Origin: Thysanoteuthis rhombus
Lineage: Eukaryota > Mollusca > Cephalopoda > Oegopsida > Thysanoteuthidae
Length of the DNA stretch: 64,000 nucleotides
Direction of reading: 5' to 3'
Assembly (NCBI GenBank): GCA_963457665.1
Contig: OY735216.1
Span: 43,588,794-43,652,793 of the forward strand
The number at the start of each line of letters is the position of its first letter. Position 1 is the stretch's first letter. The notes below the pieces were generated by a model. It worked only from the letters and a program-made list of their open reading frames with translations, had not been told where the DNA came from and did no database searches. The position numbers and the translations under genes were made by a program. Below, piece after piece: positions 45,151 through 57,600 of the stretch.

Positions 45151-47390
45151 TTTGATGAAGTATTATAGAGAAAAAAAAGTATATAAACCCACAATGGGAT
45201 GGAAAAATAGATAAATCCACGACGAGAAGAAAAAAATATTTGAAAGCTTTCAACGAGTGAAGGGAAAGAAAAGAACACAAGAAATTTAATCTCAATTTTT
45301 TAGTTGCTTTTATTCAGGCTGAAAATTTTAAAAAAACTTCTAGAAATGAAGATAAAGGTAAATAGTTGGTAATAATATTTCATCGAATAGAATTAAATGA
45401 AATATTTCAATTTGACAAAATGAGATATATTATTTGTTCAGGATCAAAAAATATGATCAATTTTATAAAGCTATGTAATAAAGACGGGTATTTTTTTTAC
45501 AAAGTTACCTCCCTTGAATTCCAAGTATACGTCCAATTGGACACCTGAATTGAAATATTAAAGTATGGAAGTATTAATTTTTTTTTGTCGAACTGCAGAC
45601 CAAGATGAGTTGACTTCGTTTTAGCCCCGATAAAACAAGAAAAATCCTTGCAATCCTTGTTTCATTCAGGGATGTAAATTCTTCAGTCTTTGTCTATCCC
45701 GTAAAGTCAAACAAAACAGATAGATAAAATCAACATTTCTCCACTGTAATTTGAAATCACGACCCAGTGATTGCAAGGGAGTTCTCTCACCAACTGAACT
45801 AAATTGACAAGTCATATGTATTTACAACTTTAAAAAAATTATTTGAAATACAAAAGCTGCAGTAATCATCTTCACTTGGAAAAGTAGGAGTCAGTTAGGC
45901 TCTGCAGCTGACAGGCGTTCTTTTTGTTGCTCGAGTTGAATGTACCCCCTGCACCTCCTCTCATAGACCCTGCACACACCTGGAGAGAACTAAATGTGGT
46001 TGTATAGTCCAAAACATTGCATTAGAAACAACAAATATGAAGACATGTCTAAATAATGTATCAAACGAGGGTATCAAGCCATATAATAATGCGTAAATGT
46101 CTTTTGTAAGGCTCAGGGGTGCAGTTGATGCACTAAAAAAGAATTTCATTCATGTACTGATTAAATAAAAATGCTGCATTAAAAGAGAAATAAAATAAAA
46201 TTAAAACTCGCCATCATAATCAATAACTGAACAGCTGTAGTGTCAAAATCTAAAATCATGTAAAAAAAAAATTCAATCAAAGAATAAATATGGTCAGAAT
46301 GAATTCTGTTTATTACATCAGTGTTATTTCCCATCGGAAAACATCTAAAACAGAGTTTAAAAAATCTATAAGCATCTACATTCTAGTTATTAATAAACAC
46401 GTTCAAATAAGCCCCCATTCCTCGTCCCTAAGATCAAAAAAGATTTTTTTCAAAAATTGAATTTTGTTTTCAGAGTTGGTTAACTGGGATACAAATGCCA
46501 ATTTTCAAGTCTGTGGACAAAACGATATGGCCTAGAGCACTGGTACACACAAACACATGTACATATAAGAAAAAAGAACAGGACCCCCTCATCATCTTTG
46601 ATGGCTACGGTTGTTCAATAGAAAAAAATGCTATAAGATAAAAACAAAAAGTGGTAAAATCTATTTGAATAATGTATCAAATCAGGAAAACGTTGTTTCG
46701 CAATAGCTGATGTTACAGAATTCATATTGCTTTTGTGTAAGATTCATAATACTCATTTTTTTTCTTTAAAAAGTCCGTTGTTGGACATAGACTTTCCCAA
46801 GACACGCTGCTTCTTTTGTTCCCGAGCGTTTATTTTCTGAGCCTGTCCAAATCATCACACTATCTTTTATCTCCCTATACCTTTCACCTAGTCAAAATTT
46901 AAAGCATCAAAAACGGATTATAACCCCTCCCCCCCAAAAAAAAACTGAGCATCACCGGAAGAAATAATCACATAAAGAAGGCCAGAGGGTCTACCAGCTG
47001 AAACGTACAGATTCAACATAGGTTAGTATGTTTGGATGATTTAACATAATAAACTCTGCATCCAGAGGGTTTCAGACACCAGATGATAAAAATTAACTAA
47101 AGACATCTGGGATTCAAGGGGAACAACTCTATCAATTTTAGCTAATATTACCTCCCCTGATAATACTTCGCGCACGCTGAAAATGTACTTGGATAAATAA
47201 AAATATATCAGTTATATAGTTTATGGAGAATAGGTTTTCACAGCGTATTTATTTATTTATTTATTTATTCATTTATTTATTTTTCAATAATAATAATCCC
47301 CGAATCAATGTAAACTTCGATTTTCATATCAATTTTGTTTTCAGAAATATTTCCGCGAAACGTTTCATTGACTTAAATTTTGAGTGAAAA
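45150..47390. other. Intergenic, no gene seen
   Basis: It holds a reversed tRNA-like SINE piece at about 45655-45825 (GATTTGAAATCAC-like B box), a short LINE-A tail at 46765-46885, and an imperfect (TTTA)n run at 47242-47282. Nothing else was recognised. Confidence 0.45.
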
Positions 47391-47392
47391 CG

Positions 47393-47394
<2 letters not shown>

Positions 47395-47455
<61 letters not shown>
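47395..47455. repeat. (TA)n array
   Basis: About 30 TA units, directly next to the R2 element. Confidence 0.95.
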
Positions 47456-47457
<2 letters not shown>

Positions 47458-47459
<2 letters not shown>

Positions 47460-47745
47460 AAATGCATATATAATCCGACAAAATATCCATGAATGCGTTA
47501 TATTATTTGGAACTCTATTTGGAATAACCTCAGTTGTTATTCGGAAGATGAGTTGCTAGGCCTAGACAGCGTAAATAGAATAAATAATTAAAGAAAATGG
47601 GGCTGCTGCTGGAATCAAACCTGCAACCGATAAAGTAGCTGCTTCGACTTAGCGTCGCCCTTAACCCTGAACTCAGAATATTTATGAATGCCATACATTA
47701 TACATAGATATTCTGTCGGATTATATATCCATTTCTCAATGATAT
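47458..47745. mobile_element. R2 element with complete inverted ends and tRNA-like core
   Basis: The left end AAATGCATATATAATCCGAC and the right end, inverted, AAATGGATATATAATCCGAC match over about 30 bp. On the minus strand its core reads like a tRNA: GAAGCGACGCTAAGTCGAAG, then GGTTTGATTCCAGC (B box). Length 288 bp. Confidence 0.72.
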
Positions 47746-47814
47746 GATAGTCCAGTTTGAGAAACAACAGTGCAAACAGAGACAGTGAATGAACAAGATT
47801 AGAAGAGTGGGAAT

Positions 47815-47943
47815 AAATCAGTTATTTGAGCTTCAACCTTTTTGACAAACTGTTTAGCTCAATGATTAGAAGCGACACTACGTTGAAACAGTTAACTTAT
47901 CGATCGCCGGTTCGATTCCAGCAACAGCCCCAATTTTTTTTAT

Positions 47944-47995
<52 letters not shown>
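47815..47995 (+). repeat. tRNA-like block ending in (TA)n
   Basis: TTTAGCTCAATGATTAGAAG and GCCGGTTCGATTCCAGCAAC resemble A and B boxes and match the R2 core. A (TA)n array follows at 47946-47993. Confidence 0.6.
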
Positions 47996-48000
<5 letters not shown>

Positions 48001-48102
48001 GTCATCCACAGACAGCTGTTTCGTTGTATTACAACTCTTCAGTGTGGTTATAGACTATCCATTATCCCATCCAGTACCATGAGACAGGATTGAAACCTTC
48101 GC

Positions 48103-48105
<3 letters not shown>
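47995..48105 (-). mobile_element. R3 SINE fragment between two (TA)n arrays
   Basis: Reversed, it carries CATCGAAACAGCTGTCTGTG-type sequence (about 48008-48030) and TACTGGATGGGATAATGGA. Its tail side faces the TA run at 47946-47993. Confidence 0.65.

Positions 48106-48175
<70 letters not shown>
48106..48175. repeat. (TA)n array
   Basis: About 34 TA units. Confidence 0.95.
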
Positions 48176-48178
<3 letters not shown>

Positions 48179-48384
48179 CAGGGATGTATACTAATGGATA
48201 ATGATGTAATAACTTTAATGTCAATGAGGGAAATGTTTCAATGGTATTTTTTTTCGATGGATCGTTTCGCTGCTTCAAGCTCCTTCGAATCGATTTAAAA
48301 ATATATAAATACAGTTTGCTGTGGTTGTCATGGTGTTGGTAGATGACAGTTTTTTTTGGTCGTCATAAAGATCTTTCCAAGTTT

Positions 48385-48765
48385 TTGAATCTCATCCTGC
48401 GTTCATTTTATTATTGCTATTCATTGGTATCCTATTTTCTTTCAAAATCAGTCTCGCTAGTATCGGGGACACGTGGGATCTTTCAGGTCTTTGTTCTGCT
48501 GTACTGCATACCGATGTCCACTCCGATTCAATTCTTTGTCGTCTTGCTCTGTTTTGCTCCCTTTTTTTTTCATTATTGCACCCTTTGAGTTGAAAGTATG
48601 TTCTTTTTGGCTTCAATCGTTCACGTGTACATGTGGTACTTCATTATCTTCAGAGCTCTCTTATGTTCATACGATCTTTCATTTAAAGATCTAAATGTTT
48701 CATTATTATATTTTTTTGCAGTTTTTGCATGTTCTTCGATATATACCTGTCACAGATATGGATTC
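48385..48765 (-). mobile_element. Penelope-like element fragment, GIY-YIG endonuclease end
   Basis: On the minus strand, pieces read TGIYRRTCKNCKKI, then SYEHKRALK, then RRQRIESEWTSVC. These fit the GIY ... C..C ... R..EH ... R..IES order of the endonuclease domain of Penelope-like retroelements. It is degraded and short. Confidence 0.5.
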
Positions 48766-48799
48766 ATTATTCGTTATTTTTTCTTAATTATGTATTTTT

Positions 48800-49292
48800 A
48801 ATAGCTTTAGATGTGCTGTTTACAATTTGAATGCTAACATTTTTCATTTTATTTCCTAGTTCCTTAGTACACATTTAGTTGTTTCATTGCTTTTATTACT
48901 GTTATTGGTTTGTATATTTTACAAGTTCTTTTAGCGTTGACTATGAATGATATAGGGCAGCAGAAAAGTTTAAAGTTGTTTCCCAAATTTTCTTCTCCGA
49001 CATTTGGGTATCATGGGCTACGTATTCTCTTAAATAGAAACCCATGATTATACCCGACTCAGTCTTGTTGCTGTGGTCAGAGGTACTAATTTATGTACAG
49101 CATCATATTCATCCTTTTGACAACAGAGTTTCAATACTGCAGAGTTTGGCCATAAATAATACCCAATGTTTTCCTTTTTGATTGTGTAATGTTCCCGGGA
49201 AATGATAAAATGATAAACTTCTTTGTTCGGTTTAGAAGAAAATTAACTTTCAAACGAAAAAAGTGGTAGGGATGCAATCATCCACGAGATGA

Positions 49293-49365
<73 letters not shown>

Positions 49366-50050
49366 TAGGGATTCCCAGGATTACCTGGGGATCAAATAAC
49401 CTTTTTCATAACCTGGACGTTATTTATTGGACGTTATTTACTGGCTAATGTTGTCAAATTCAAAGTTTGTTTTTCCTTGTCAATGCCAGGATTCTATGCT
49501 AGCACTTTTATATAAATATTTGCCGCTAGCATGCATTGAGAATCACGGGGTTGCCTGGGGAAGATATAACAGCACATGAAGAAAAACATGTTCTTTATGT
49601 CTTCTTACACGACGCAATCCCGTGGGCGGGGAGTGGCGCGAGCTCCCCAAATGTTCGAGTTTATTTACTGCGTGTACTAAATGGCAGGTTGTGAGATCGA
49701 ATCTTGGCATGGGTGTCACACACCCTCGTAGAAACTCCCAGGAAGACTTGCGTAACCTCCAAGCACCCACGGACAGGTCAACGTAGTCTCATTAGCATTT
49801 TCTGTTACCATTATTAAAATGTTTGGAAGTAAGAGATTCGGTTTAAAATTCCGATAATAAGAAAATTTCTCAAAAAAATAATCAAATTTAGATGATGTTC
49901 GGTAGTCTTTCGTTTTGAGCATGTAAAACTTGGCCTGGTGGATTTCAGTAATCATACGTTTGTTCTTTAAAGAAGAAAAGAAAATTAATCCTTTTTTCTG
50001 TTTTTAAAGGTGGAAAAATTCAAATTTTACACACACGCATACACACACGC
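48800..50050. other. Intergenic, no gene seen
   Basis: It holds a (TA)n array at about 49296-49362. The stretch 49540-49780 is less AT-rich but shows no recognisable domain. Confidence 0.4.
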
Positions 50051-50062
50051 ACACACACACAC

Positions 50063-50063
<1 letters not shown>

Positions 50064-50118
<55 letters not shown>
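50064..50118. repeat. (CA)n then (TA)n array
   Basis: An (AC)n stretch from 50030 runs straight into (TA)n. Confidence 0.9.
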
Positions 50119-50124
<6 letters not shown>

Positions 50125-50199
50125 TAATGCTCCTCTAGTCAGGGTTGAGCACGCTTCAAGTGAGGTAACTCATCCATTGTAAGCTTATGCGATGTTCTT

Positions 50200-50445
50200 C
50201 CATAGGAATAGAGCACCCTGGTGGATGGGGGATTTATGCGTTAATAGATATAATATATCGCTTAAATTCAGCCGTCCAGTTCCTTAGCTCAAAGGTAGGA
50301 AATCGGCCTCTGGGTCTGACGCAATGGATTCAATCCTGCCTCTTGGTACTGGATGGGATAATGGAAAGTCTATAGCCACATTGAAGAGATGTAATACATC
50401 GAAACAGCTGTCTGTGGATGACACAATAATTACATATATATTTAT
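50200..50445 (+). mobile_element. R3 SINE copy followed by TA-rich tail
   Basis: It has GAGCACCCTGGTGGATGGGG, TATATCGCTTAAATTCAGCC, a tRNA-like CCTTAGCTCAAAGGTAGGAA, and GATTCAATCCTGCC. It ends in CAGCTGTCTGTGGATGACAC before TA-rich DNA. Confidence 0.72.
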
Positions 50446-50516
50446 ATATATATATAATCATCGTGTCAATAATTATATATAAATATAATTATTGTCTCAA
50501 TGATTATATATATTTA

Positions 50517-50561
<45 letters not shown>

Positions 50562-50579
50562 GCGAATAAATATATGTAA

Positions 50580-51107
50580 ATAATATCCTTTAATTATGGT
50601 TTTGTTCTTGTTTGCCTCATGTTACGTCGAATCAGCGAAGTTTCTTAATTCACAAAAAAACAAAAACAACTACGTATGATATGACTTATATTTTGTAAAA
50701 AAAACAGTTTGATTTCACTTGATTTTTGCGAAAAATCATTGTTACTTGATTTCCCGGATATTTCATTAAAATAAAGGCCATTTTCCATCGAAGGTATAGA
50801 CCATTTTCGCAATGGAAGATCATGTGCGTTAATATATTTTTGTTCTAAGAAAAGATTGTTTTTAGGCATCCTCTCGACATTAAATTAAACAAGCAGTTTT
50901 AACGTGTTTTTTTTTACTAGAACTAAAAAAATATGCTGCTATAATCTTATCAAAACAACAAAAGTTTATGTGAAAATCATGTGAAATCAAACTGTTTTTA
51001 CGAAACATAAGTCATACGTAGTTATTTTTGTGTTAAGCGAAATAGGCGACTTCGCCGATTCGACATAACATGAAGCAAACAAGAAGAAAACAATTAAAGG
51101 AAATTAT
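50580..51107. mobile_element. Long inverted-repeat element, arms of about 130 bp
   Basis: The left arm TCCTTTAATTATGG ... CTTGTTTGCCTCATGTTACG ... CAGTTTGATTTCAC is repeated inverted at the right. Total length is about 530 bp. No transposase frame; it could be a fold-back or MITE-type element. Confidence 0.75.
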
Positions 51108-51109
51108 TC

Positions 51110-52730
51110 CCATACATTCATTGTTGAATCTTCAACAAAATCTCATTGAAAGTCGTTGAGAAATTCTGGAGATATTTTGTGTACACTTATGAGCCTACCT
51201 GAATGTATGAAAGAAAAAAAAAATACATACATATCTCAATCTCAAAAGAATTCCTAGATCTGCTCCAAAATTTAATGACCTCTTCCTTACCCATCGCCAA
51301 CCTTCCACAAAATTCCATTGAAATTCACGGGATACTTCCGGAGATATCGTGTTGGTAGACAGACAGACAGACAGAAGAACGTGACTGAATATATATACTT
51401 CTCTTCGTTGGTAAGGGTAAAAATTATAGAGCGTGTTCTTAGTATATTATATCTACAAAGTAAGTTATTCGTAAAACATGTCTTCTTTTTAAGCATTACA
51501 GGTTCATATAACAACGCCAGGACTATTTATAGAAATCATATGAAACCTCAACGAACTGGACCGTTTGGTAATGAGAAATGATAAATCATCATTACTCTCT
51601 TTTTCTCACACACACGCACTTCCCACCTCTCTCTATATACACTTATATTTCTGCATTTGAAGACTATGATTTTGTTAAAGAAATTCATCAAATATGGACT
51701 GTATCTATTTCAATCTTCAAATCATAATTTATCAAAAGTACGTCTGTCTGTTCGTCTGGCTGTGACAGCTAACCCCCAAAACACCCAGCGTAACCAAATG
51801 GAAATTTCTGTGTGTATCAATGTGATCGTCCAAAGCAAGTTTTTAGCAATTTAGTTTTAGAAAATTACCGTCACCAATATGCTTTCAGGGTTGGGATCGA
51901 TTTACAATTCAAACTCATTCTAAAATGGCCTCATATTTGTGGTCGCTAAAAGCATTTTCAGCTGAGTGAAATTTAGTATCGCCCTAAGAGAGCTGGTGGT
52001 GAGATTCATCTCCCGCTAACCCTTCCCCTCTCCAAGAACGTCGGTCAGCAGATTGATTCCTACACTCACTTCTCCGTTCTCTATCAAAGACATGAAGACC
52101 CTATTTTTTTTTTAAATATAAAAGCTGTGTACAATGAACATAGCACTATTCAGGGCAAAACTTATTGAATCCACTCTTTCAGAGGATGTTCACCCATTTT
52201 TTTCCCACTTTGCTGCAAATAAACGAATCACAGATATGACACAAAATAATTTCTGTTAATAACTTGATATTCTGGCTTCATGAAACTCAAATAAATCATA
52301 ATAGAATATTTAAATTATCGGCATATTTTCTTCCAGATCAAATAGAGGGATGAAATATGGAATCATTCAATACCGAGAAAATTAGTTATGGAATCAGCTC
52401 GTAATTTTGATTCATAAAAAAATACCTTCACAAGTTTAAATATGTAAATTAGTCAACCTTTAAAAGAGAGTATTTGCTGACCATAACGAACTGTTGAACG
52501 TATTGCTGGACTGAGGTTATTGGAATGAAACCAGCGAGCTCTCAATTGGCATAATTAAAAGTTCAATCGAGAAGGACATCCAACATGGATTGTAGCAAAA
52601 GATGTTGGTTGTTTCCAGTCAGCCATGTTTAAAATTTGATACAAGTATAAACAAAATGGGAAGATTACGAAGGGAAACATACACATAGATCCCTTTGAAG
52701 ACAACAAGGTATCAGGATAGAAAACTCAAA
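51110..52730. other. Intergenic with dispersed-repeat tail
   Basis: At 51300-51380 there is the motif AAAATTCCATTGAAATTCAC, then GGAGATATCGTGTTGGTAGA and (CAGA)n. This is common at the ends of invertebrate retroelements; a worn relative is at 51120-51195. No gene was seen. Confidence 0.45.
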
Positions 52731-52734
52731 GCAA

Positions 52735-52761
52735 GATATATATATATATATTTATATATAC

Positions 52762-52828
<67 letters not shown>

Positions 52829-52830
52829 TA
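52735..52830. repeat. (TA)n array with CATA interruptions
   Basis: TA units broken by TTTATATATACA and TATGTATA. Confidence 0.93.
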
Positions 52831-53719
52831 TTTATTACTTTACTTCGAGAACTGAATATGGAAAACTCATCTATATTGACCACAACTCTCAGAAATGTGT
52901 AACATAACTTGTGACTAATTTTCACATCTTTTGCACAATGTTATAAAAAATTGCTGAAACATTTCCAGAACCTTATAGATTTATAAGGAGACCGATTGGG
53001 AATACTTCGGAGAATACTCCAGAAGGATGATATATTTCCAGGTGGGGGCGAAAGGATATATTCGGAATATATCTTAGTAGCAACCCTGTTTACAGCGAAT
53101 AATGATACAGTCATTTTATTTGGGAACATCAAGTTTGCGTTACATAAAACAATTGTAAAGCACCATCATCTTTCATTAATTTTGAGGTTCGAACATTCAA
53201 ACATACTTACCATTGGTGAGCAGATCTGATTCAGAGCAAAGGGCTCAAACGTCAGATTCCCCCCATCCAAGCAGACGCCTGTAATACTAATATTACCAGT
53301 TTACTTATTTCTGTGCGTAATTCTAATCCGTATTCACCCCTTCCCCCATGAGAGCAAGATGTGAAACAAGGTGGGTTCAATGTATGGTTCCGTATTCAGG
53401 AAAGCTAAAAAATTACTCCAGTCCACCCGCAACTAGTGTTGCGAAGATGTCAAGACCAACCCGGCCTTTCATTTTTAGAGCAATGGGATGATGCTACCCC
53501 TGGGATTGCTGATCCAACGAGACTGGGTAAGGTTATTTTTTGAGGCCACAGGACGAATCCTAAGCTTCTTGCGCCTAGCAATACCGAGCCACCGTATTGC
53601 ACCGGGGCAAAGCTACCAAAGAATGTACTACAAGCGGATACTGCACTCTGATACTTACAAAAAATTCCAGAGAGCGATAACAGATACTCAAACCCGAAGC
53701 AGAAGTACCGATCTATTTG

Positions 53720-53880
53720 TAAATGATATCTCTGACTCCTTTTTTCCCTCTATTACTGTACTGTCTGTGCTCCATCTGATATTGAGCATGATTCTCTCAA
53801 GTGCTCGATTTGAGAGTTAATGAAACATGGAACCTAACCAAAAGATTGTCACTCAATCCCGCTATTCTCGACGGATACTA
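53720..53880. mobile_element. Chimeric LINE-A remnants, both orientations
   Basis: TTGAGCATGATTCTCTCAAG (reverse sense) is followed within 50 bp by AAACATGGAACCTAACCAAA (forward sense). This suggests two pieces joined after rearrangement. Confidence 0.45.
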
Positions 53881-54129
53881 TGCTAGTCAGTACAAACATC
53901 ATTGGCTTAGTGACCTAAATATGGTATTTATGGCATTAGTATTAACGTTATTACAGTAAATTCTCGTTGTAACGGTACTATCTCTACCAGTAATGTTTAA
54001 TGAGACACGCGTTCTGACGGCACGCTTTTTTATATTCCTGCAAGACTAAATAGTTTTTACTATAAATTTATTTATTTACAAGCATGATATATGCCCATGT
54101 GTATCTGTTAGATAAATGCTTGTAGATAC

Positions 54130-54265
54130 GTAAGACTAGTCAATCTAGCTCAGTCGGTAAGAGACACGACCACCAATCAGTTGTTCGAGATTTTTTATGT
54201 TAATTTTTACTTTATTTGGTGAAGATTGTTCACGTTGTCCTTGTTCTTGTTACGATTGAAGAACA
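54130..54265 (+). mobile_element. R4 tRNA-derived SINE
   Basis: TCTAGCTCAGTCGGTAAGAG is a clear tRNA A-box region and GTTGTTCGAGATT a worn B box. The tail GGTGAAGATTGTTCACGTTG, then CTTGTTCTTGTTACGA, is shared with other copies. Confidence 0.6.
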
Positions 54266-54269
54266 AAAT

Positions 54270-54926
54270 CAACTCCAGATTTGGACTAGGGCTTGACAAA
54301 AAGATGAACAGTACTTAAAAGTGCCGAAAAACAATGTAGAGCATGAAGAGCATAACTTGAACCAGTTTATAAAATTCCCTGAACTACATCTTGATTTTAA
54401 AACTTTAAAATCTTTTGTGATTATATCTACAAAAAAAAAAATCGTACCCGAAAACCATTTAAAGACAACTAACATTGAATGATAAAGAATCATTCAGACG
54501 AAAACTCGTTTTTATTTAGAAAATAGAAATTGGGCTTACATGTGCCACCAGAAAAACACAGGTCTCAAATTAACATGTTTTTAAAAGTACATAAAGGGTT
54601 AAAGAGCTGTATATAAAAAACAAATCTATATTGACGACAGCCCTCAGAAATACGTGACATCATTTGCCTCTGACCTTTTTAGCTTTCAGACAAATAATAA
54701 AAGTAATCCGAAATATTCAAAGCTTTTGTTGAGGCCGCCGGGGGATCATGTCATCTCAGCAGCAATCCCCTTTGCCTAAAATGAGTCTAAATAAACAGAA
54801 AACATATTTAGGCGGTAAAAATTGTCACCGTTCTCGTGTCTCTTAAAAGCCTATCATATTTTATAGACTATATATTCCTCGTTTGTACTATGAAGCCCCA
54901 AGCTATCTTTTATACATTTCGACACA

Positions 54927-54975
<49 letters not shown>

Positions 54976-55980
54976 GACAGAGAGACAGAGAGAGATAGAG
55001 ACAGAGAGAGAGAGAGACAGAGAGAAGAAAGAAGAAAAAAATAATCGTTAAAACAATCTCCCCCAATCTCTCGTTGTGTGACACTTTACTTGCCCCTTGG
55101 AAATCAAATGCGTTCAAGTAAACTTGTTATTGAATAATTTAATAATTAGATTAGGGTTATTCCGTTTCGAAAAAGGTTGTTTATATTTGTCACTATGTTT
55201 AAAAATCTTTTTTTTTATTCCGGAGGATTTCTGCTTATAAACGACATTGTCATTCAATGGAGCGTTTCCGTCAACATTCAGTATTTTTGGCCGTCGGCCA
55301 TTTTCTGAATTTGTACTCAGTGTTCTACATCTTCGTCATCGCTTTTGTAGGGTGCATGTGCGGGTGGCCAAACGATTGACGCAAGGACGGATCCAGGATG
55401 TTGAATTGGGTTGTCCGAATGGGGAAAAAAACTATAGATACATACGTGACAAAGAAAATAGATTTAACACATTAAAAACCAAGAAAGATAATATGTGATA
55501 CGGTATTTTCCACTCACATTTGGGCTGTAGTTATTTTTAAGAATAGAATTGCCAGAGCGGTAAAGTAAAAAAAAAAAATAATCGAAGAAATTTACTACGG
55601 AACCAATAGATGAAACATTTGTGAAGAATAAAACGGAAGAATACTTACTAATATCAGACGATAAACAAAGTAATTTTTGTTTCAAAGTTTAATTTATGAT
55701 TACTTTAGATTATTCAAGTTTAATAAAATATACTTAAAAATTGTCTTCTTTAATTCTTTAATTTTTTGCAGCAGCACTGAGTATAGAATCGGTTAATCGA
55801 ATTCAAACACAGGCTGCAATAGTTTGTGTTAACTTCGTAGTAATAGCCACTGGGAAATTCCTATGTTCTTCCTCCACTACAGCTAAATAGCAGCGCAAAT
55901 CGGGTTCTTTAGTCATGTTTGGCATTCAGTGTAGGAGACGGACAAATCTGAATTTAAAAATACAGGGAGCGGTTCCCCCT
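54270..55980. other. Intergenic, simple repeats only
   Basis: It holds a (GA)n and (CAGA)n tract at 54926-55025 and otherwise AT-rich DNA with no supported exon. Confidence 0.45.
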
Positions 55981-55989
55981 ACTGACCGG

Positions 55990-56160
55990 CAATGCGTTGT
56001 GGAGCGCAAAGATCATGGTTCGACAAGTAGAAGCTTTACCATCCAGTACACCCGACTACGTTTCCAGCAATCCTTCGGTAGAGCGAGCCCAACCTTCAAG
56101 AACTAGAAAATATTATTAGTCCTAAAAAGAAGGGTCTATAACCAATGCGTTCACCTATTG
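55990..56160 (+). mobile_element. LINE-A fragment
   Basis: It has GGTAGAGCGAGCCCAACCTT, CAAGAACTAGAAAATA and CCTAAAAAGAAGGGTCTATA, matching 14540-14610. Confidence 0.55.
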
Positions 56161-56644
56161 AGCTATACACAGATGTCGTCGGAATGTAACCTACTTGACC
56201 GGGAAAATGCGACTTGGAAATGTCGTCTGCATGTTAATATTTTGACCGGGAGAATACAACCAGCGTTGAATGGTAAATTGTTTGACAAGGAAAATGCGAC
56301 AAGGAAATGTCTTACGCCAGTAAATTGTTCGACTAGTAAAATGCAACCAGAAAATGTCGTTGGCCTGCCAGTTGTCGACCACTAATTTGATAAACCGGTA
56401 CAATAAAGGAGAGGATATTACCGGCGATAATGTGTAACAAGAAAAATGCGACCGGGAAAAGTTGTGTCACCGATAATCTCAGTTGTTAACTTTCGTGGAA
56501 TTTCAACAAGTCCAGCTAGTACTTATTGATATGTTATAGCCTTATGCCAGACTAGGATAAGCAAGGATACTTCAGAGCAAGAGGAACTTTGGAAGGAAAA
56601 TAGATTAACCTGCTTGTATAATACACTGTATGATGGTCTATATT

Positions 56645-57425
56645 CATTCAAAACAAACCGTCACCAACGTCTATTGGCAGCATGTAGTGTTGGGATGATC
56701 AATTAAAAGTCTGAAAAAGAGGTGATAAATGAAAGATTTCTTTCTCTCACCTTTAGTCGGGCGGTGATCACTAAAATAATCCGAATTGAAAAAACAAAAC
56801 AATCGTGAATGCTGCCGGGCACAAACTAAATGATCAATTTAGCAAAAACATACATTACCTATTGAACACTTACTAAAAACCTATTTAGGGGGTGGGATTA
56901 AAGAAAAACAAAAAAAATCGTTTTTTTTTTCTAGGCATAATAAGGAGTAAATGTTCCCATTATCAGACCTCTAGCTCAGTGGTTTCGAAACTGGGGCCCA
57001 TGGACCACTGGGTGTCCGTCAAATAATGCTCGGGGGTTCAGAGACAGGGTCCCCACTGAATCTGACATTGTGAATCTTTTAGCAGAGAAATATCAAAATC
57101 CATTGCAAAGCTATCGAAAAACATTATTGTACAGACAAGTACCGTTCTGATAAGAGTTCTAATAAATGTAATTCATTTGAAATAAATGTGATTTTTAAAG
57201 GTCAAAAACTACATTTTACTGTAGTTCATTAATTAGTCTAAATATAAAATGCTGAAAATGGGGGCCCACCAGGACATTTTCCATTTTAGAATGGTTTATT
57301 GAGTTTTAAAGTTCAGAAACCACTACTTTAGCTCTAATAGTCTGGTCTGTATGCGTAAGACCAACTGAAAAACTGAAGAAACTTATTTTCACAGTTTTAA
57401 TTGGCGGTTTCTAAGCAGAGAACCC
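56645..57425 (+). mobile_element. R1 element split by a hAT-like insertion
   Basis: The left part runs from GGCAGCATGTAGTGTTGGGA to ATCAGACCTCTAGCT (56976). The right part resumes at CTCTAATAGTCTGGTCTGTA (57332) and ends near CACAGTTTTAATTGGCGGTT. The family order is intact once 56977-57325 is left out. Confidence 0.7.
56977..57325. mobile_element. hAT-like non-autonomous element (349 bp)
   Basis: It begins CAGTGGTTTCGAAACTGGGG and ends inverted TTCAGAAACCACTA. The flanks CTCTAGCT (56969-56976) and CTTTAGCT (57326-57333) are an 8-bp target duplication with one mismatch, as hAT elements make. Confidence 0.8.
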
Positions 57426-57454
57426 CCAAACTGTATTTGATCTCATTTTTCTGT

Positions 57455-57600
57455 CGTAACAAGAACAAGAACAATCCTCACCAACATAGACCGATATGTA
57501 CATTTCATATTATCCTATTGTGATTTGAACTCACGCCTACCTAATGGATGTTCTATTGACTGAGTTAAAATGACAAGGGTTAGAAATTAACGATAATCTA
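57455..57600 (-). mobile_element. R4 tRNA-derived SINE
   Basis: Reversed it reads TTTAACTCAGTCAATAGAAC, GTGAGTTCAAATCACAATAG (B box), and the tail GGTGAGGATTGTTCTTGTTC. Confidence 0.6.

Noticed and set aside
47860-47935. A working tRNA gene
   Set aside because: A and B boxes are present, but no paired acceptor stem or anticodon arm could be drawn, and it belongs to a repeat family.
48343-48801. Several hydrophobic plus-strand frames
   Set aside because: T-rich complement of the Penelope-like fragment, which reads sensibly only on the minus strand.
53488-53820. 110-codon plus-strand frame
   Set aside because: It runs through LINE-A remnants in mixed orientation and has no recognisable domain.
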